64,000 nucleotides of DNA, from contig NZ_JAKWBK010000001.1 of NCBI RefSeq assembly GCF_022512515.1, forward strand, positions 1,922,001 to 1,986,000. Direction: 5' to 3'. Of the stretch, positions 30,100-39,869 are shown piece after piece; position 1 is the first letter of the stretch; each line of letters starts with the position of its first letter. The translations under genes were made by a program, and so were the position numbers. Below the pieces are notes generated by a model, which was not told where the DNA came from, searched no databases, and saw only the letters and a program-made list of their open reading frames with translations. The stretch is from Paraniabella hibiscisoli. Its GTDB lineage: Bacteria; Bacteroidota; Bacteroidia; Chitinophagales; Chitinophagaceae.

Positions 30100-30107
30100 C
30101 AAATATA
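30100..30107 (-). promoter_or_regulatory. -7 promoter element of the RRM gene
   Basis: The minus strand reads TATATTTG (TAnnTTTG). A TTG lies about 21 bp upstream as a possible -33 element. Transcription from here gives a 5' leader of about 100 nt before the RRM start codon. Confidence 0.6.
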
Positions 30108-30157
30108 CTGGTAAATTCATCGTATCCCCAATAATTTTATTTTATCAAATAATTACT

Positions 30158-30186
30158 AAAAACGCCCGACCTAAAAGGACGGGCGC
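30158..30186 (-). terminator. Terminator of the rpsF-rpsR-rplI operon
   Basis: The stem CGCCCG / CGGGCG with an inner CC/GG around TAAAA has an A-run on its left, which is a U-run on the minus strand. It lies 26 bp after the rplI stop codon. Confidence 0.8.
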
Positions 30187-30211
30187 TGTAAAACATTCTG
30201 AGAAGGAGCAA

Positions 30212-30653
30212 TTACTCTGCAATCACTTCAAAATCAAGTTCGGTGGAATGACCGTTTCCGAAATCGATAGTAGCTTTATGCGTACCTAATTCTTTTTTCT
30301 TCGTTAATGTGAATTTTTTACGGTCGATTTCATAACCTTTTTGCTCGCGGATCGCTCTGCTCAGCTGTAAGTTGGTTACGCTACCGAAAATTTTACCAGA
30401 TGTACCGGTTTTAGCTCCGATTTTAAGAGGAGATGCGCTTAGTTTGCTAATAACATCGTTAATAGCAGCTAACATAGCATCTTCTTTTTCTTAGCTTGTT
30501 TCAGCCTTTCTTCCAGCTGTTTTTTGTTGCGGCGCTGTTTTCAACCGCTAATTTGCGAGGTAATAAAAAGTTACGTGCGTAACCATTTTTTACAGTTACT
30601 ACTTCGTTAACACCACCCAAATTATCTACATCCTGTATTAAAATTACTTCCAT
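30212..30653 (-). CDS. rplI: 50S ribosomal protein L9 (frameshifted)
   Basis: L9 binds 23S rRNA and stretches between neighbouring ribosomes. The N-terminal domain [19 protein letters not shown] with [13 protein letters not shown] is diagnostic; the ATG at 30653 is chosen because this motif opens the family. One base is lost near 30525 around [10 protein letters not shown], moving the C-terminal domain ([18 protein letters not shown]) to another frame. Restored length is about 147 residues. Last gene of the rpsF-rpsR-rplI operon. Confidence 0.95.
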
Positions 30654-30810
30654 TGTACTATTTTTTAGTTCCCTTTTGCCCAATCGATGAATTGTGACTG
30701 TCTCCACCGGTGTGGATTAGGGAAGGTTACTAATATTAAGCTAGTAGGGGATAGCTGGTAGTAAGAAGAATATTCTACTGGCTACCTACTATTTTCTACT
30801 TGCCGTTTTT

Positions 30811-31074
30811 CTATTTCAAAAGATCCGTTACGTAAGGTAAAAGAGCCAACTGGCGTGCTTTCTTAACAGCATCAGATACTCTGCGCTGAAATTTTAAGCT
30901 ATTACCCGTTAAACGGCGGGGTAACAATTTACCTTGTTCGTTCAGGAATTTTTTAAGGAACTCTATGTCTTTATAATCAACATAGCGGATGCCATATTTT
31001 TTAAAGCGGCAGAATTTTTTTACGCGCTTGTCAGTCTTAATGGCCGTCAGGTATTTTATTTCATTCTTTGCCAT
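30811..31074 (-). CDS. rpsR: 30S ribosomal protein S18
   Basis: Partner of S6 on the platform of the small subunit. An intact 87-residue frame with [19 protein letters not shown] and the conserved [19 protein letters not shown] block, followed by ALLPYV. It starts 4 bp after the rpsF stop codon, the usual arrangement. Confidence 0.97.
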   Translation of the reverse strand: MAKNEIKYLTAIKTDKRVKKFCRFKKYGIRYVDYKDIEFLKKFLNEQGKLLPRRLTGNSLKFQRRVSDAVKKARQLALLPYVTDLLK

Positions 31075-31078
31075 AATA

Positions 31079-31435
31079 TTAAGCCTCCACTGCTTTTTCG
31101 GTTCCTGTTTTCACGCCTTTAGCCTTTTTAGCATTATACTCAACGGCGTATTTGTCGAGTTTAGTGCATAATTGACGAAGTACTGATTCGTCGCGAAGAA
31201 GCTGTATTTTCAGCTTCTCATTGAAGTCGGATGGCGCAGTATATTCCATAACCCAGTATAAACCAGTGGTTTTTTTCTGGATCGGATACGCCAGTGATTT
31301 CAGTCCCCATGGGTTTTCGTGAACGATAGATCCACCAGCTTCAGTTACCATACCGGCAAACTTTTTCTGAGCAGCTTTAAACTCGTCTTCACTTAAAACA
31401 GGGGTAAAAATCACCATCAATTCATAATTGTTCAT
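31079..31435 (-). CDS. rpsF: 30S ribosomal protein S6
   Basis: S6 binds 16S rRNA together with S18. The 118-residue frame is intact: [19 protein letters not shown] at the start, [19 protein letters not shown] in the middle and [19 protein letters not shown] near the end. First gene of the rpsF-rpsR-rplI operon, with a clear promoter element upstream. Confidence 0.96.
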   Translation of the reverse strand: MNNYELMVIFTPVLSEDEFKAAQKKFAGMVTEAGGSIVHENPWGLKSLAYPIQKKTTGLYWVMEYTAPSDFNEKLKIQLLRDESVLRQLCTKLDKYAVEYNAKKAKGVKTGTEKAVEA

Positions 31436-31492
31436 TACCCTGAAATTTGGTTAAAAAATAAAAAAATATCCCCAGCTTTCGCTAAGGGGCTG

Positions 31493-31500
31493 CAAAGATA
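31493..31500 (-). promoter_or_regulatory. -7 promoter element of the rpsF operon
   Basis: The minus strand reads TATCTTTG, an exact TAnnTTTG match, 57 bp upstream of rpsF. The leader after it can fold (CCCCTTAGCGAAAGCTGGGG), which may be a regulatory structure for the ribosomal operon. Confidence 0.65.
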
Positions 31501-31586
31501 CAGTTTTTAACCGAAATCTGAAAAGCCTTGATGAGGGCGAGTACCACTGGGAGATTTTGTATTTTAACTTATTGAAAATAAATATG

Positions 31587-32604
31587 TTACTTTTCGTAAT
31601 TGATAACCAGCTTGCCAATAGTGCTTCCGCTTTCTAACTGCCGGTGGGCCGTTTTTAAATTGTCAGCCGAAAGGCCATCTAAAGTTGCTGTCAGAGTGGT
31701 TTGCAGGATACCCTTATCAAAATATTCGGAGGCTTTGTTAAGAATATAATGCTGCTCTGCAATATCCTTTGTTTGAAACATAGAGCGGGTAAACATCAAC
31801 TCCCAGTGAAAACTCACGCTTTTAGATTTGAGCTGACGAAGATTAACGGGTTGCGTTGGGTCACTAATGGAGCCGATGGCGCCCTGTGGGCTAATTAATT
31901 CCGCGAAAGAATCCCAGTATTGGTTGACATCAACGAAGTCGAGGATAAAATCCACCTGCTGGAATCCGGCGTTCCTTACTTCATTGACCAGATCGCGGTG
32001 ATTCACTACATAATCAGCACCCTGTTGTTTGCACCACTCAACAGATTCTGCCCTTGACGCAGTAGCCAGTACCGTTAATCCAGCGATTTTTTTGGCTATT
32101 TGAATGGCAATTGAGCCTACACCACCGGCCCCGCCAATGATCAGGATAGTTTTACCCTGGTCTTTTTCATTAATGCGCATCCGGTCAAATAGAATTTCCC
32201 AGGCAGTTAATGTAGTAAGGGGCATTGCTGCCGCTTCGTTATAAGTAAGCTTTGCCGGTTTTTTACCCACAATGCGTTCGTCTACTATTTGGAATTCAGA
32301 ATTGGAGCCGCTTTTTGTGATATCTCCTGCATAGTATACTTCATCGCCTTTTTTGAAAAGGGTTACGCTGTCTCCAATCTCTTCAACAATACCTGCTGCG
32401 TCCCATCCTATAACCTTTGGGTCTTGCAGCATTTTTTTTTTTTGTGCTGTTTTGTCTTATTTTATAGTCTACAGGGTTTACACCTGCTGCCTTTACTTTT
32501 ACCAGTATTTCATATCCCTTGGGCTTCGGTACTTCCATTTCAAATTCAATAAAACTATTGGGTTCATCAATGGGAAGTGAGGTTTTAAATCCTACGGCTT
32601 TCAT
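31587..32604 (-). CDS. Zinc-independent alcohol dehydrogenase/quinone oxidoreductase-like protein (frameshifted)
   Basis: A medium-chain dehydrogenase/reductase that probably reduces quinones or enones with NADPH. The GroES-like N-terminus is MKAVGFKTSLPIDEP with KVKAAGVNPVDYKIR; the Rossmann motif is ILIIGGAGGVGSIAIQIAK. Zinc-ligand cysteines of classical alcohol dehydrogenases are not seen. The frame breaks near 32435 in a T homopolymer (K run in the protein, restored KKMLQDPKVIGWDAAGIVEE). Restored length is about 339 residues. It stands alone. Confidence 0.88.
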
Positions 32605-32736
32605 GTTAATATTAATTTTTTGACGATAATTCGTAGTACTAAAACAGGAGAGACTTTGAAATTGTTTAGGTTGCGGACTAGCAGATACAAAAAAGTTCTT
32701 CCTTCGAAGAACTTTACTACTCAGCCTAATTAAGGA

Positions 32737-33222
32737 TTATTGATTATCGCCCAGGCTGTACTCATTGTTTTCTTCATCCTCTTCCCCGATATCTTCGTTC
32801 TCATCATCGGCTTCCTGCCCAGGAACATCGAGGTCTTTACCGTCCTGCGTGGTTTTTTCGTTCAGCTTCTCGCCCTCGAAATCCCTGTCATCGAGCCTGG
32901 CCCGCTTTAAATCGTCGTCATCGTCTGTACCAACGGTCTCAGTTTCTCGTAGTAATTCCCGTTCCTGGCGTGTAACATTGGTGTCATCATTTTGATAGAT
33001 ATCTTCATTCTCCGTTTCTTCTTCTTCTTCAAAAATGCCCACTCCTTCCTCATCATCCGACGCCAGGGTCAGATCTTCTTCCTGGTTGGCTTCCGGCGGT
33101 TTCACATTGGCCTGCCCCGGAATATCCTCTACATCAGGCAAGTCGATAACTGTTTCTTCAGGCTGTAACTTTTCTTTGTCTTTTTCCGAATCATGTATAT
33201 CGGACGTATTTAAGTTTGTCAT
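32737..33222 (-). CDS. Highly acidic, probably disordered conserved protein
   Basis: A 161-residue soluble protein, about a third Asp plus Glu, with almost no hydrophobic core. Ordered-looking islands recur: VIDLPDVEDIPGQ at about residue 25-37 and DLDVPGQEADDENEDIGEEDE near the end, so the protein has an imperfect internal repeat around [D/V]x[V/I]PGQ. I recall proteins with the same ending (DEDEEIGEEDEENN-like) across Bacteroidota, none with a known role. It is intact and followed by glmM on the same strand side. Function unassigned. Confidence 0.75.
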   Translation of the reverse strand: MTNLNTSDIHDSEKDKEKLQPEETVIDLPDVEDIPGQANVKPPEANQEEDLTLASDDEEGVGIFEEEEETENEDIYQNDDTNVTRQERELLRETETVGTDDDDDLKRARLDDRDFEGEKLNEKTTQDGKDLDVPGQEADDENEDIGEEDEENNEYSLGDNQ

Positions 33223-33292
33223 AGATAAAAGGTTTAGTGAATAACTTAGGAAGACAAATACAATGCCACGCCTAACAGTTAATTCAACGAAA

Positions 33293-33317
33293 AAGCCCGG
33301 CTACGTTGGCCGGGCTT
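33293..33317 (-). terminator. Terminator after glmM
   Basis: The stem AAGCCCGG / CCGGGCTT with a loop of nine bases has an A-rich left flank (U-rich on the minus strand). It lies 20 bp beyond the glmM stop. Confidence 0.8.
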
Positions 33318-33336
33318 AAGATCTGACTTCAATACT

Positions 33337-34728
33337 TTATTTGATCTCCTCTTTAATATCTTCCATTAGCTTGTGAGCTATATGATTGGCTTTACTTTCA
33401 AAATCACTTTCAGAATAGATGCGGATAATAGGCTCAGTATTAGAGGTGCGTAAGTGAACCCAGTCGTTATCAAATTCTATTTTTAATCCATCCTCATCAT
33501 TAATCGGATTTTTAGCATATTTCTTTTTGATGCTCTTAAAGATAGATGCTACATCAATACTGCTATCCAGCTCAATTTTGTTTTTGCTGATAAAGTAATC
33601 AGGATACTGACGGCGCAAAGAACCAATGCTGCCTTTTTGGTTTGCTAAGTGAGATAAAAACAGGGCAATGCCAATCAGTGCATCACGGCCGTAGTGAAAG
33701 TCGGGTACAATAATACCGCCATTACCTTCTCCGCCAATTACTGCATTAGTCTCCTTCATCTTTTTCACCACGTTCACTTCACCCACAGCAGAAGGTGCAT
33801 AAGCGCCACCTCGTTTCAGTGTTACTTCTTTCAACGCTTTTGTGCTGCTCATGTTACTTACAGTGTTGCCCTGGCGCAGGGATAATATGTAATCAGCAAC
33901 TGCTACTAATGTGTACTCTTCGCCAAACATGCTGCCATCTTCACAAACAAAACAGAGACGGTCTACATCAGGATCTACAGCAATGCCCAAATCGGCTTTT
34001 TCTTTAACCACGGTGTTGCTCAATTCAGTTAAATGATGAGGCAATGGCTCGGGGTTATGTGCAAAATTGCCAGTCACCTCCTTATTTAACACAACGATAT
34101 TATCAATACCTAGTGCGTTTAATAATGCCGGAACAAAAGTAGCGCCTGTAGAATTGATCGCATCTACTACTACTTTAAAGTTTTTGGCGGCAATAGCTTC
34201 TTTGTTTACCAGGGGATAGTTTAAAATTGCATCAATATGCTTCTGCATGTAGGAGTCATCTTTTGTAATCTTTCCCAGTTTGTCTACCGGTACAAAATTA
34301 AAATCCTCCGCTTCAGCAATACGTAACAATTCCTGGCCCGTCTCGGCAGAAATAAACTCGCCTTTTTCATTTAACAGCTTTAAAGCATTCCACTCTTTGG
34401 GGTTATGGCTGGCCGTTAAAATAATACCACCATCAGCGGCTTCCAAAGGAACCGCTATCTCAACCGTGGGAGTGGTACTGAGGTCAAGATCAACTACATC
34501 GATGCCCATTGCCGATAAAGTAGACTGCACCAGGTTGCTCACCATAGCGCCGCTGATGCGGCCATCGCGGCCAATCACCACTTTTACTTTTTTATCTTTT
34601 TCTGCGTTCTTTTTAAGGATAGCGCCGTAAGCTGCAGTAAACTTTACCACGTCAACCGGTGATAAGGTATCCCCGGTTTTTCCGCCAATAGTACCACGAA
34701 TACCAGATATACTTTTGATAAGAGGCAT
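33337..34728 (-). CDS. glmM: Phosphoglucosamine mutase
   Basis: Interconverts glucosamine-6-phosphate and glucosamine-1-phosphate on the way to UDP-GlcNAc for cell wall and lipopolysaccharide. The frame of 463 residues is intact. The phosphoserine loop is GIILTASHNPKEWNALK with Ser107, the metal loop is AVDPDVDRLCF, the sugar loop is GGEGNGG and the phosphate-binding loop is LRTSNTEPIIRIYSES. Bacteroidota enzymes of this size are annotated as GlmM; a phosphomannomutase activity cannot be excluded from sequence. Preceded by a -7 promoter element. Confidence 0.92.
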   Translation of the reverse strand: MPLIKSISGIRGTIGGKTGDTLSPVDVVKFTAAYGAILKKNAEKDKKVKVVIGRDGRISGAMVSNLVQSTLSAMGIDVVDLDLSTTPTVEIAVPLEAADGGIILTASHNPKEWNALKLLNEKGEFISAETGQELLRIAEAEDFNFVPVDKLGKITKDDSYMQKHIDAILNYPLVNKEAIAAKNFKVVVDAINSTGATFVPALLNALGIDNIVVLNKEVTGNFAHNPEPLPHHLTELSNTVVKEKADLGIAVDPDVDRLCFVCEDGSMFGEEYTLVAVADYILSLRQGNTVSNMSSTKALKEVTLKRGGAYAPSAVGEVNVVKKMKETNAVIGGEGNGGIIVPDFHYGRDALIGIALFLSHLANQKGSIGSLRRQYPDYFISKNKIELDSSIDVASIFKSIKKKYAKNPINDEDGLKIEFDNDWVHLRTSNTEPIIRIYSESDFESKANHIAHKLMEDIKEEIK

Positions 34729-34763
34729 ATACTTATTATGATTTTTTTATATGATCAGGGCTG

Positions 34764-34771
34764 CAAATTTA
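34764..34771 (-). promoter_or_regulatory. -7 promoter element of glmM
   Basis: The minus strand reads TAAATTTG (TAnnTTTG), 36 bp upstream of the glmM ATG. The -33 element is weak. Confidence 0.55.
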
Positions 34772-34955
34772 CGAGCGATGCACTTATTAGCGGAAAATTG
34801 TGGATAATATTAATGTTAGAAAAGATAGAAAGTTGAGTGGATAGCGATGTTGAAAGCAGTAGTTAAAACGAAGTTCGGGGAAAACGAACGATCGTTGTAG
34901 TTGAGTTAAGGATGCAGTTCCGGGGGCTATATTCTGCTGCTTACTCAATAATAAT

Positions 34956-34963
34956 TACTTTTG
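34956..34963 (+). promoter_or_regulatory. -7 promoter element of metG
   Basis: TACTTTTG fits TAnnTTTG and lies 28 bp upstream of the metG ATG. No clear -33 element. Confidence 0.55.
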
Positions 34964-34991
34964 CAGGCTAATTATAAGTATTAAGAAGGTT

Positions 34992-37084
34992 ATGACTGAA
35001 TTTAAAAGAGTACTGGTTACCGCTGCATTGCCTTATGCCAACGGTCCCATACATATAGGCCATTTAGCAGGCTGTTATATTCCTGCAGATATTTACGTGA
35101 GATTTCAACGTGCGCAAAATAAAGATGTGAAGTTTATTGGCGGAAGCGATGAACATGGTGTGCCGATCACTATACGTGCTATGAAAGAAGGTGTATCTCC
35201 ACAACAGATTGTAGACCGGTACCACGAGCAGATAAAGCACAGCTTTGAACAAATGGGTATCTCGTTCGATATTTACTCCCGCACATCAAGTCCTGTTCAC
35301 ATGAAACAGCTGCTGCTTTCTTTAAGAAATTATATGACGATGGATTGTTTGAGGAGAAAGAAAGTGAGCAATATTATGATGAGAAAACAAATACTTTTTT
35401 AGCCGATCGTTATATAGTGGGTACCTGCCCGGTTTGTGGTAATGATAACGCTTATGGAGATCAGTGTGAGAAGTGCGGAAGCTCCTTATCTCCTGAGCAA
35501 TTGATCAACCCGCGCAGTGCGTTAAGCGATGCCATACCGATTAAGAGAAAAACAAAGCATTGGTACTTTCCCTTACAGAACTATGAGGAGTTTCTGAAAA
35601 AATGGATCCTGGAAGGACATACCGAATGGAAGAATAATGTATTTGGTCAGTGTAAAAGCTGGTTGGATAGCGGCCTGCAAAGCCGGGCTATGACACGGGA
35701 CAGTAGCTGGGGCATTAAAGTGCCTTTGCCTGATGCAGAAGGTAAAGTATTATATGTTTGGTTCGATGCTCCCATCGGCTATATATCTGCAACCAAAGAA
35801 TTAACAGAGAACTGGGCCGATTACTGGTGTAAAGAAGATACCAAGTTGGTTCATTTTATAGGGAAAGATAATATTGTATTTCACTGTATCATCTTCCCGG
35901 CTATGCTAAAGGCACATGGTAATTTTGTATTGCCTGATAATGTACCTGCGAATGAATTTTTGAATATTGAAGGTGATAAAGTGTCTACCAGCCGTAATTG
36001 GGCGGTTTGGGTGCACGAGTACATTAAAGATTTTCCGGGCTGTGAAGATGTATTGCGCTATGTGCTTTGTGCCAACGCGCCGGAGAACAAGGATAACGAT
36101 TTTACCTGGAAGGATTTCCAGGACAGGAACAATAATGAACTGGCATCGATCTTCGGCAACTTTGTGAACCGCACATTTGTTTTAATGCACAAGCTATGTG
36201 GCGGTAAAGTGCCTAAGCTGCATACCGATGTGCTGGACGAAAAAGATAAATCAATTATTGCTGATATTGAAGCAGCAAAAGGTAAGGTTCAAACCGCTTT
36301 GGAGAACTACCGGTTTAGAGATGCTTTATATGAAGCCATTGATTTAAGCCGCAAGGGTAATAAATACATGCAGGAAAAAGAGCCCTGGATTGTGGCTAAA
36401 AAGCTGGCTGAAGATCCTGAAGCTCAGAAAAGCATTGATAACTGTTTGCATTTATGTTTGCAACTAACGGCCAACCTGGCTATCCTGGTTAATCCGTTTC
36501 TACCGGCAACGGCTAAAAAAATGCTGAACATGATGAAAGTGGTGGATAAAATGCTGGACTGGGATAATGCCGGAAAAATTAACTTATTGAGCGTTGGTTA
36601 TTCTTTGCGTGCGCCGGAAATTTTATTCCGGAAAATTGAAGATGCTGAAATTGAGGCCCAGATCCAGAAATTAAAAGCAGGTAGCCAGCAAAAGCCCGAA
36701 GCGCCTGCAAAAGCAGTAGAGAAAGTGGAGAGCGCTGAAGCCGTATCTGAACTAAAACCAGAGATCGTTTTTGATGACTTTGCTAAAATAGACTTAAGGT
36801 CGGGCACTATATTATCAGCAGAAAAAGTGGAGAAGGCTGATAAGCTCTTAAAATTGCAGGTAGATCTTGGTTTTGAAAAGAGAACCATCGTGTCGGGTAT
36901 TGCTCAGCATTTTGATGCAGCAACAATAGTAGGCAAAAGGGTTGTAGTAGTAGCTAACCTGGCTCCCCGTAAAATGCGAGGTATAGAGAGCAATGGTATG
37001 ATCCTTATGGCAGAAGATGCAACAGGCAAGCTGATATTTGTAAATGGTGAAGAGGGAGCCGTTAACGGCAGCAAAGTGAGCTAG
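34992..37084 (+). CDS. metG: Methionyl-tRNA synthetase (frameshifted)
   Basis: Charges tRNA-Met. The HIGH signature is [10 protein letters not shown] (residues 19-28), a zinc knuckle follows ([18 protein letters not shown]), and the KMSKS-equivalent loop reads [13 protein letters not shown]. The C-terminus (about residues 590-697) is an EMAPII/Trbp111-type tRNA-binding domain ([20 protein letters not shown], then [20 protein letters not shown]). One T is lost near 35325, where [16 protein letters not shown] was read through as LRNYMTMD. Restored length is about 697 residues. Essential, hence the break is almost surely an error. Confidence 0.96.
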
Positions 37085-37107
37085 TGTAAACATATAATAA
37101 GACTGTA

Positions 37108-37138
37108 AAAGGCTTCTCATTTTTGGGGAAGCCTTTTT
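37108..37138 (+). terminator. Terminator after metG
   Basis: The stem AAAGGCTTCTC / GGGAAGCCTTT is followed by a T-run. It starts 24 bp past the metG stop codon. Confidence 0.85.
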
Positions 37139-37340
37139 CTTTAGGGATACTGCTATATGGATCATCGATGTAACAAATGTAAAAGGCGACAAAAGCTTTT
37201 GGTAGACGTACATCATGTTGATCGACCGTATCCGGTTATCTGTCCACTTGTTGCAGACATCAATCTATTATTGGTTTTTAAAGGTTTCCGGTGAGATAGT
37301 TTTACAGCAGTAACAATTTTTAACTTCTAAAATATCTGCA

Positions 37341-37661
37341 ATGAAAGCTATAAAAATAATCCTGCTGGCTTGCCTCCTTGTTATAGGATCAACCGTTATG
37401 GGGCAAAGCAAAAGTATAAAGATAAAGCCCTGGGTATGTACCAATGGGTTCTGGGTTGTAGAAAGCAATGTTAAAATGCCTCTTTTAAATAAGATACGGT
37501 TTTATACCAACAGCGGTTTGCTGGTGGAAGAAAAAGAAATGAATGGTACGCGGCTAAATGTTAAGAGACGAAAAGTAAAAATAGAATTAAAGCAAATGCT
37601 GGAAACCGTTATGTTGGCCTATGAGCAACAGCATAAAAGTGAATGGGCAAAAAGACATTAA
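37341..37661 (+). CDS. Small exported protein of unknown function
   Basis: A 106-residue protein with a clear signal peptide (MKAIKIILLACLLVIGSTVMGQ). The mature part is basic (KSIKIKPWVCTNGFWVVESN, then RLNVKRRKVKIELKQML) with one cysteine, ends EWAKRH, and looks like a small beta-rich domain followed by a helix. It has its own short intergenic regions on both sides and a downstream terminator, so it is probably a single-gene unit. I do not recognise a family. Confidence 0.7.
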   Translation: MKAIKIILLACLLVIGSTVMGQSKSIKIKPWVCTNGFWVVESNVKMPLLNKIRFYTNSGLLVEEKEMNGTRLNVKRRKVKIELKQMLETVMLAYEQQHKSEWAKRH

Positions 37662-37681
37662 TATTTTTCTTTAGCACAATT

Positions 37682-37714
37682 GGCCCCGTGTCTTTCCAGG
37701 CATGGGGCATTTTC
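37682..37714 (+). terminator. Terminator after the small exported protein
   Basis: GGCCCCGTG pairs with CATGGGGC (one G-U pair), followed by ATTTTC. It begins 20 bp after the stop codon. Confidence 0.65.
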
Positions 37715-37810
37715 AATTAAATGCGTTGGTCGACGAAAATTGCGGTTTGGACAACTATTCCTGCAAATACTTTTTTCAGCCAGGCTTCCATCGTAATTTT
37801 AAAATGATTC

Positions 37811-38972
37811 ATGGAAAAGTATCCTTTTATATTTTCTGACGAAAGAAAGTATCGTGTCAGGCGACATGTAGCTTTTTGGACATTCTGGTGGATATTCCAG
37901 GCTTTTTTATATTCTTTTATCGCCTGGAACAGCAATGGACGATATAATGAGCGATTGATCATTGCTTTCGTAGAGTCGTTCGTATTCACCTGGAGCCACA
38001 TGTTTCTAGCGTATATGCTGATGTATTTGGTGATACCCCGTTTCCTGCTAAAGCAGCGATATTGGACTACTGCCCTTCTAACCGTAGCTTTGTTTTTTGC
38101 TACTGCATGGCTTTCAATGTTGCTCGGTAATTATATTATCAACCCGGTTATTAATATTATGGCCGATCTCGGCTATGTTTTCCGGGATGAGATGAAACCG
38201 ATCATTATTCACCGGTCGATGATGGGTGGACTTAGAGGAGGCCTTACTACGGCGGGTATTGCTGCCGCCATTAAGCTAATGAAGCATTGGTATGTCAAAG
38301 AGCAGCGTAACCTGCAGCTGCAAAAGAAAATGTGGAGTCGCAGCTCCAGTTATTAAAAGCACAGGTGCATCCCCATTTTTTATTTAATACGCTCAATAAT
38401 ATCTATTCTCATACACAGGATACTGCGCGGTGGCAGCCAAACTCATTACAGGTTTATCTGATATACTCCGTTTTATCCTGTATGAAGGTAGTAACGCTGT
38501 GGTTCCGCTGTCTAAGGAGCTGCAAATGATACGCGATTATATCGACCTCGAAAAAGTAAGATATGGAAACCGGCTAGAGTTGCATTTGGATCTGCCTGAT
38601 GATACGGAGGACTTGTATATAACGCCTTTGCTTTTGTTACCGCTGGTCGAAAATTCTTTCAAACATGGAGCCAGCAGCATGTTAGATCAGCCCTGGATCA
38701 ATATGAGGGTAAGCCTGCACAATAATCGCATGCAGTTGAAGCTGGTTAATGGTAAGGCAAGCATTTCGCAGCCATTAAAGTCTTCAGGGATTGGCATACA
38801 AAATGTAAAGACTAGACTGGCATTGTTGTATCCGGGCAAGCATGAATTTAATATCACTAATGAGGAAGAAGTATTTATTTTGAATATGAAAATAGAACTG
38901 GAAAAGAAACCCAAAATGGCTGTAGTGAAAAATATCTCCCCGGTAGTTGAAAATCTGCAAAAACAAGTATGA
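37811..38972 (+). CDS. LytS-type sensor histidine kinase (frameshifted)
   Basis: A membrane sensor kinase with four N-terminal helices (for example FWTFWWIFQAFLYSFIAW, MFLAYMLMYLVIPRFLL and ALLTVALFFATAWLSMLLG), then a coiled coil and the His_kinase domain (KAQVHPHFLFNTLNNIYSHT with the phosphoacceptor His, and LLLLPLVENSFKHGA as the N box). Single-base losses near 38330 and 38425 split the frame. Restored length is about 387 residues. Its stop overlaps the start of the response regulator gene in ATGA, so the two are made together. The stimulus is unknown. Confidence 0.92.
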
Positions 38973-39697
38973 TACGTTGCCTGATAGTTGATGACGAGCC
39001 GCTCGCAAGGGATGTGATCCGGAGATATATTTCGGAAATTCCTACGCTGGAACTGGTTGGAGAATGTGCCAACGCCATCCAGGCTTTCACTGCTTTGCAG
39101 CAGCAAGCTATTGACCTGCTTTTCCTGGATATACGTATGCCTCAGCTAAATGGAAACGATTTTTTGAAAGCGTTGAAAAATCCACCCAAAGTGATTTTTA
39201 CCACTGCATTTTCAGAATATGCTTTGGAAGGTTATGAGCTGGATGTAGTAGATTACCTGGTTAAGCCTATTCCATTCGAACGATTTCTGAAAGCCATTAA
39301 CAAGGCCTTCCATTTTAGCGATGTTAAATCAGCTGCACGCCCGGTGATCGAGGATAAACGATCAGAGTCGTTTGTATACTTCAGGGTTGATCGTAAAATG
39401 GTAAAAGTAATGCTGGGGGATATTTTGTATATCGAGAGTATGAAAGACTATGTAAAAGTATTTACCCCCGCTGCTAAGATTGTTACCAAACAGTCGATAA
39501 GTTCGGTAGAAGAAATGCTGCCTGAGCAGGATTTTATCAGAACGCACCGCTCGTTTATTGTATCTGTTCAAAAAATCACTTCTTACACACAGGAACTTTT
39601 AGAGGTCGATAAAACAGAGATTCCCATAGGTAAGTTATACCGGAACGAGGTAATGAAAATGCTGGACCATCGATCCGATCACCTGAAGACACATTAA
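38969..39697 (+). CDS. LytTR-family response regulator
   Basis: A 242-residue transcription regulator, partner of the kinase before it. Receiver domain: CLIVDDEPLARDVIRRY with the acidic pocket, phosphoacceptor Asp54 in LFLDIRMPQ, the FTTAFSEYALEGYE switch region and the conserved Lys in YLVKP. The C-terminal LytTR DNA-binding domain covers about residues 137-240 (YFRVDRKMVKVMLGDILYIES, DFIRTHRSFIVSVQKI). Such pairs usually control a nearby membrane or envelope gene; the large AsmA-like gene downstream is a possible target but this is inference. Confidence 0.94.
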   Translation: MIRCLIVDDEPLARDVIRRYISEIPTLELVGECANAIQAFTALQQQAIDLLFLDIRMPQLNGNDFLKALKNPPKVIFTTAFSEYALEGYELDVVDYLVKPIPFERFLKAINKAFHFSDVKSAARPVIEDKRSESFVYFRVDRKMVKVMLGDILYIESMKDYVKVFTPAAKIVTKQSISSVEEMLPEQDFIRTHRSFIVSVQKITSYTQELLEVDKTEIPIGKLYRNEVMKMLDHRSDHLKTH

Positions 39698-39869
39698 TCA
39701 ATGGGGCGTGGTATTTTAAATGTACTATGAAATCTAATCGAACGATAGCCTGTTATTACTGTTTTCATTGAGATCTTCGGCATTATATTCGGTCTTTTGT
39801 GTATATTTAATTATATGCGCCTGCCTTCGGCATATAAATTGACTATCTAAAGAGGCCAAATAGCAATAC

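Noticed and set aside
32430..32445. Poly-T tract as a terminator
   Set aside because: It lies inside the oxidoreductase coding region (a lysine run) and has no stem.
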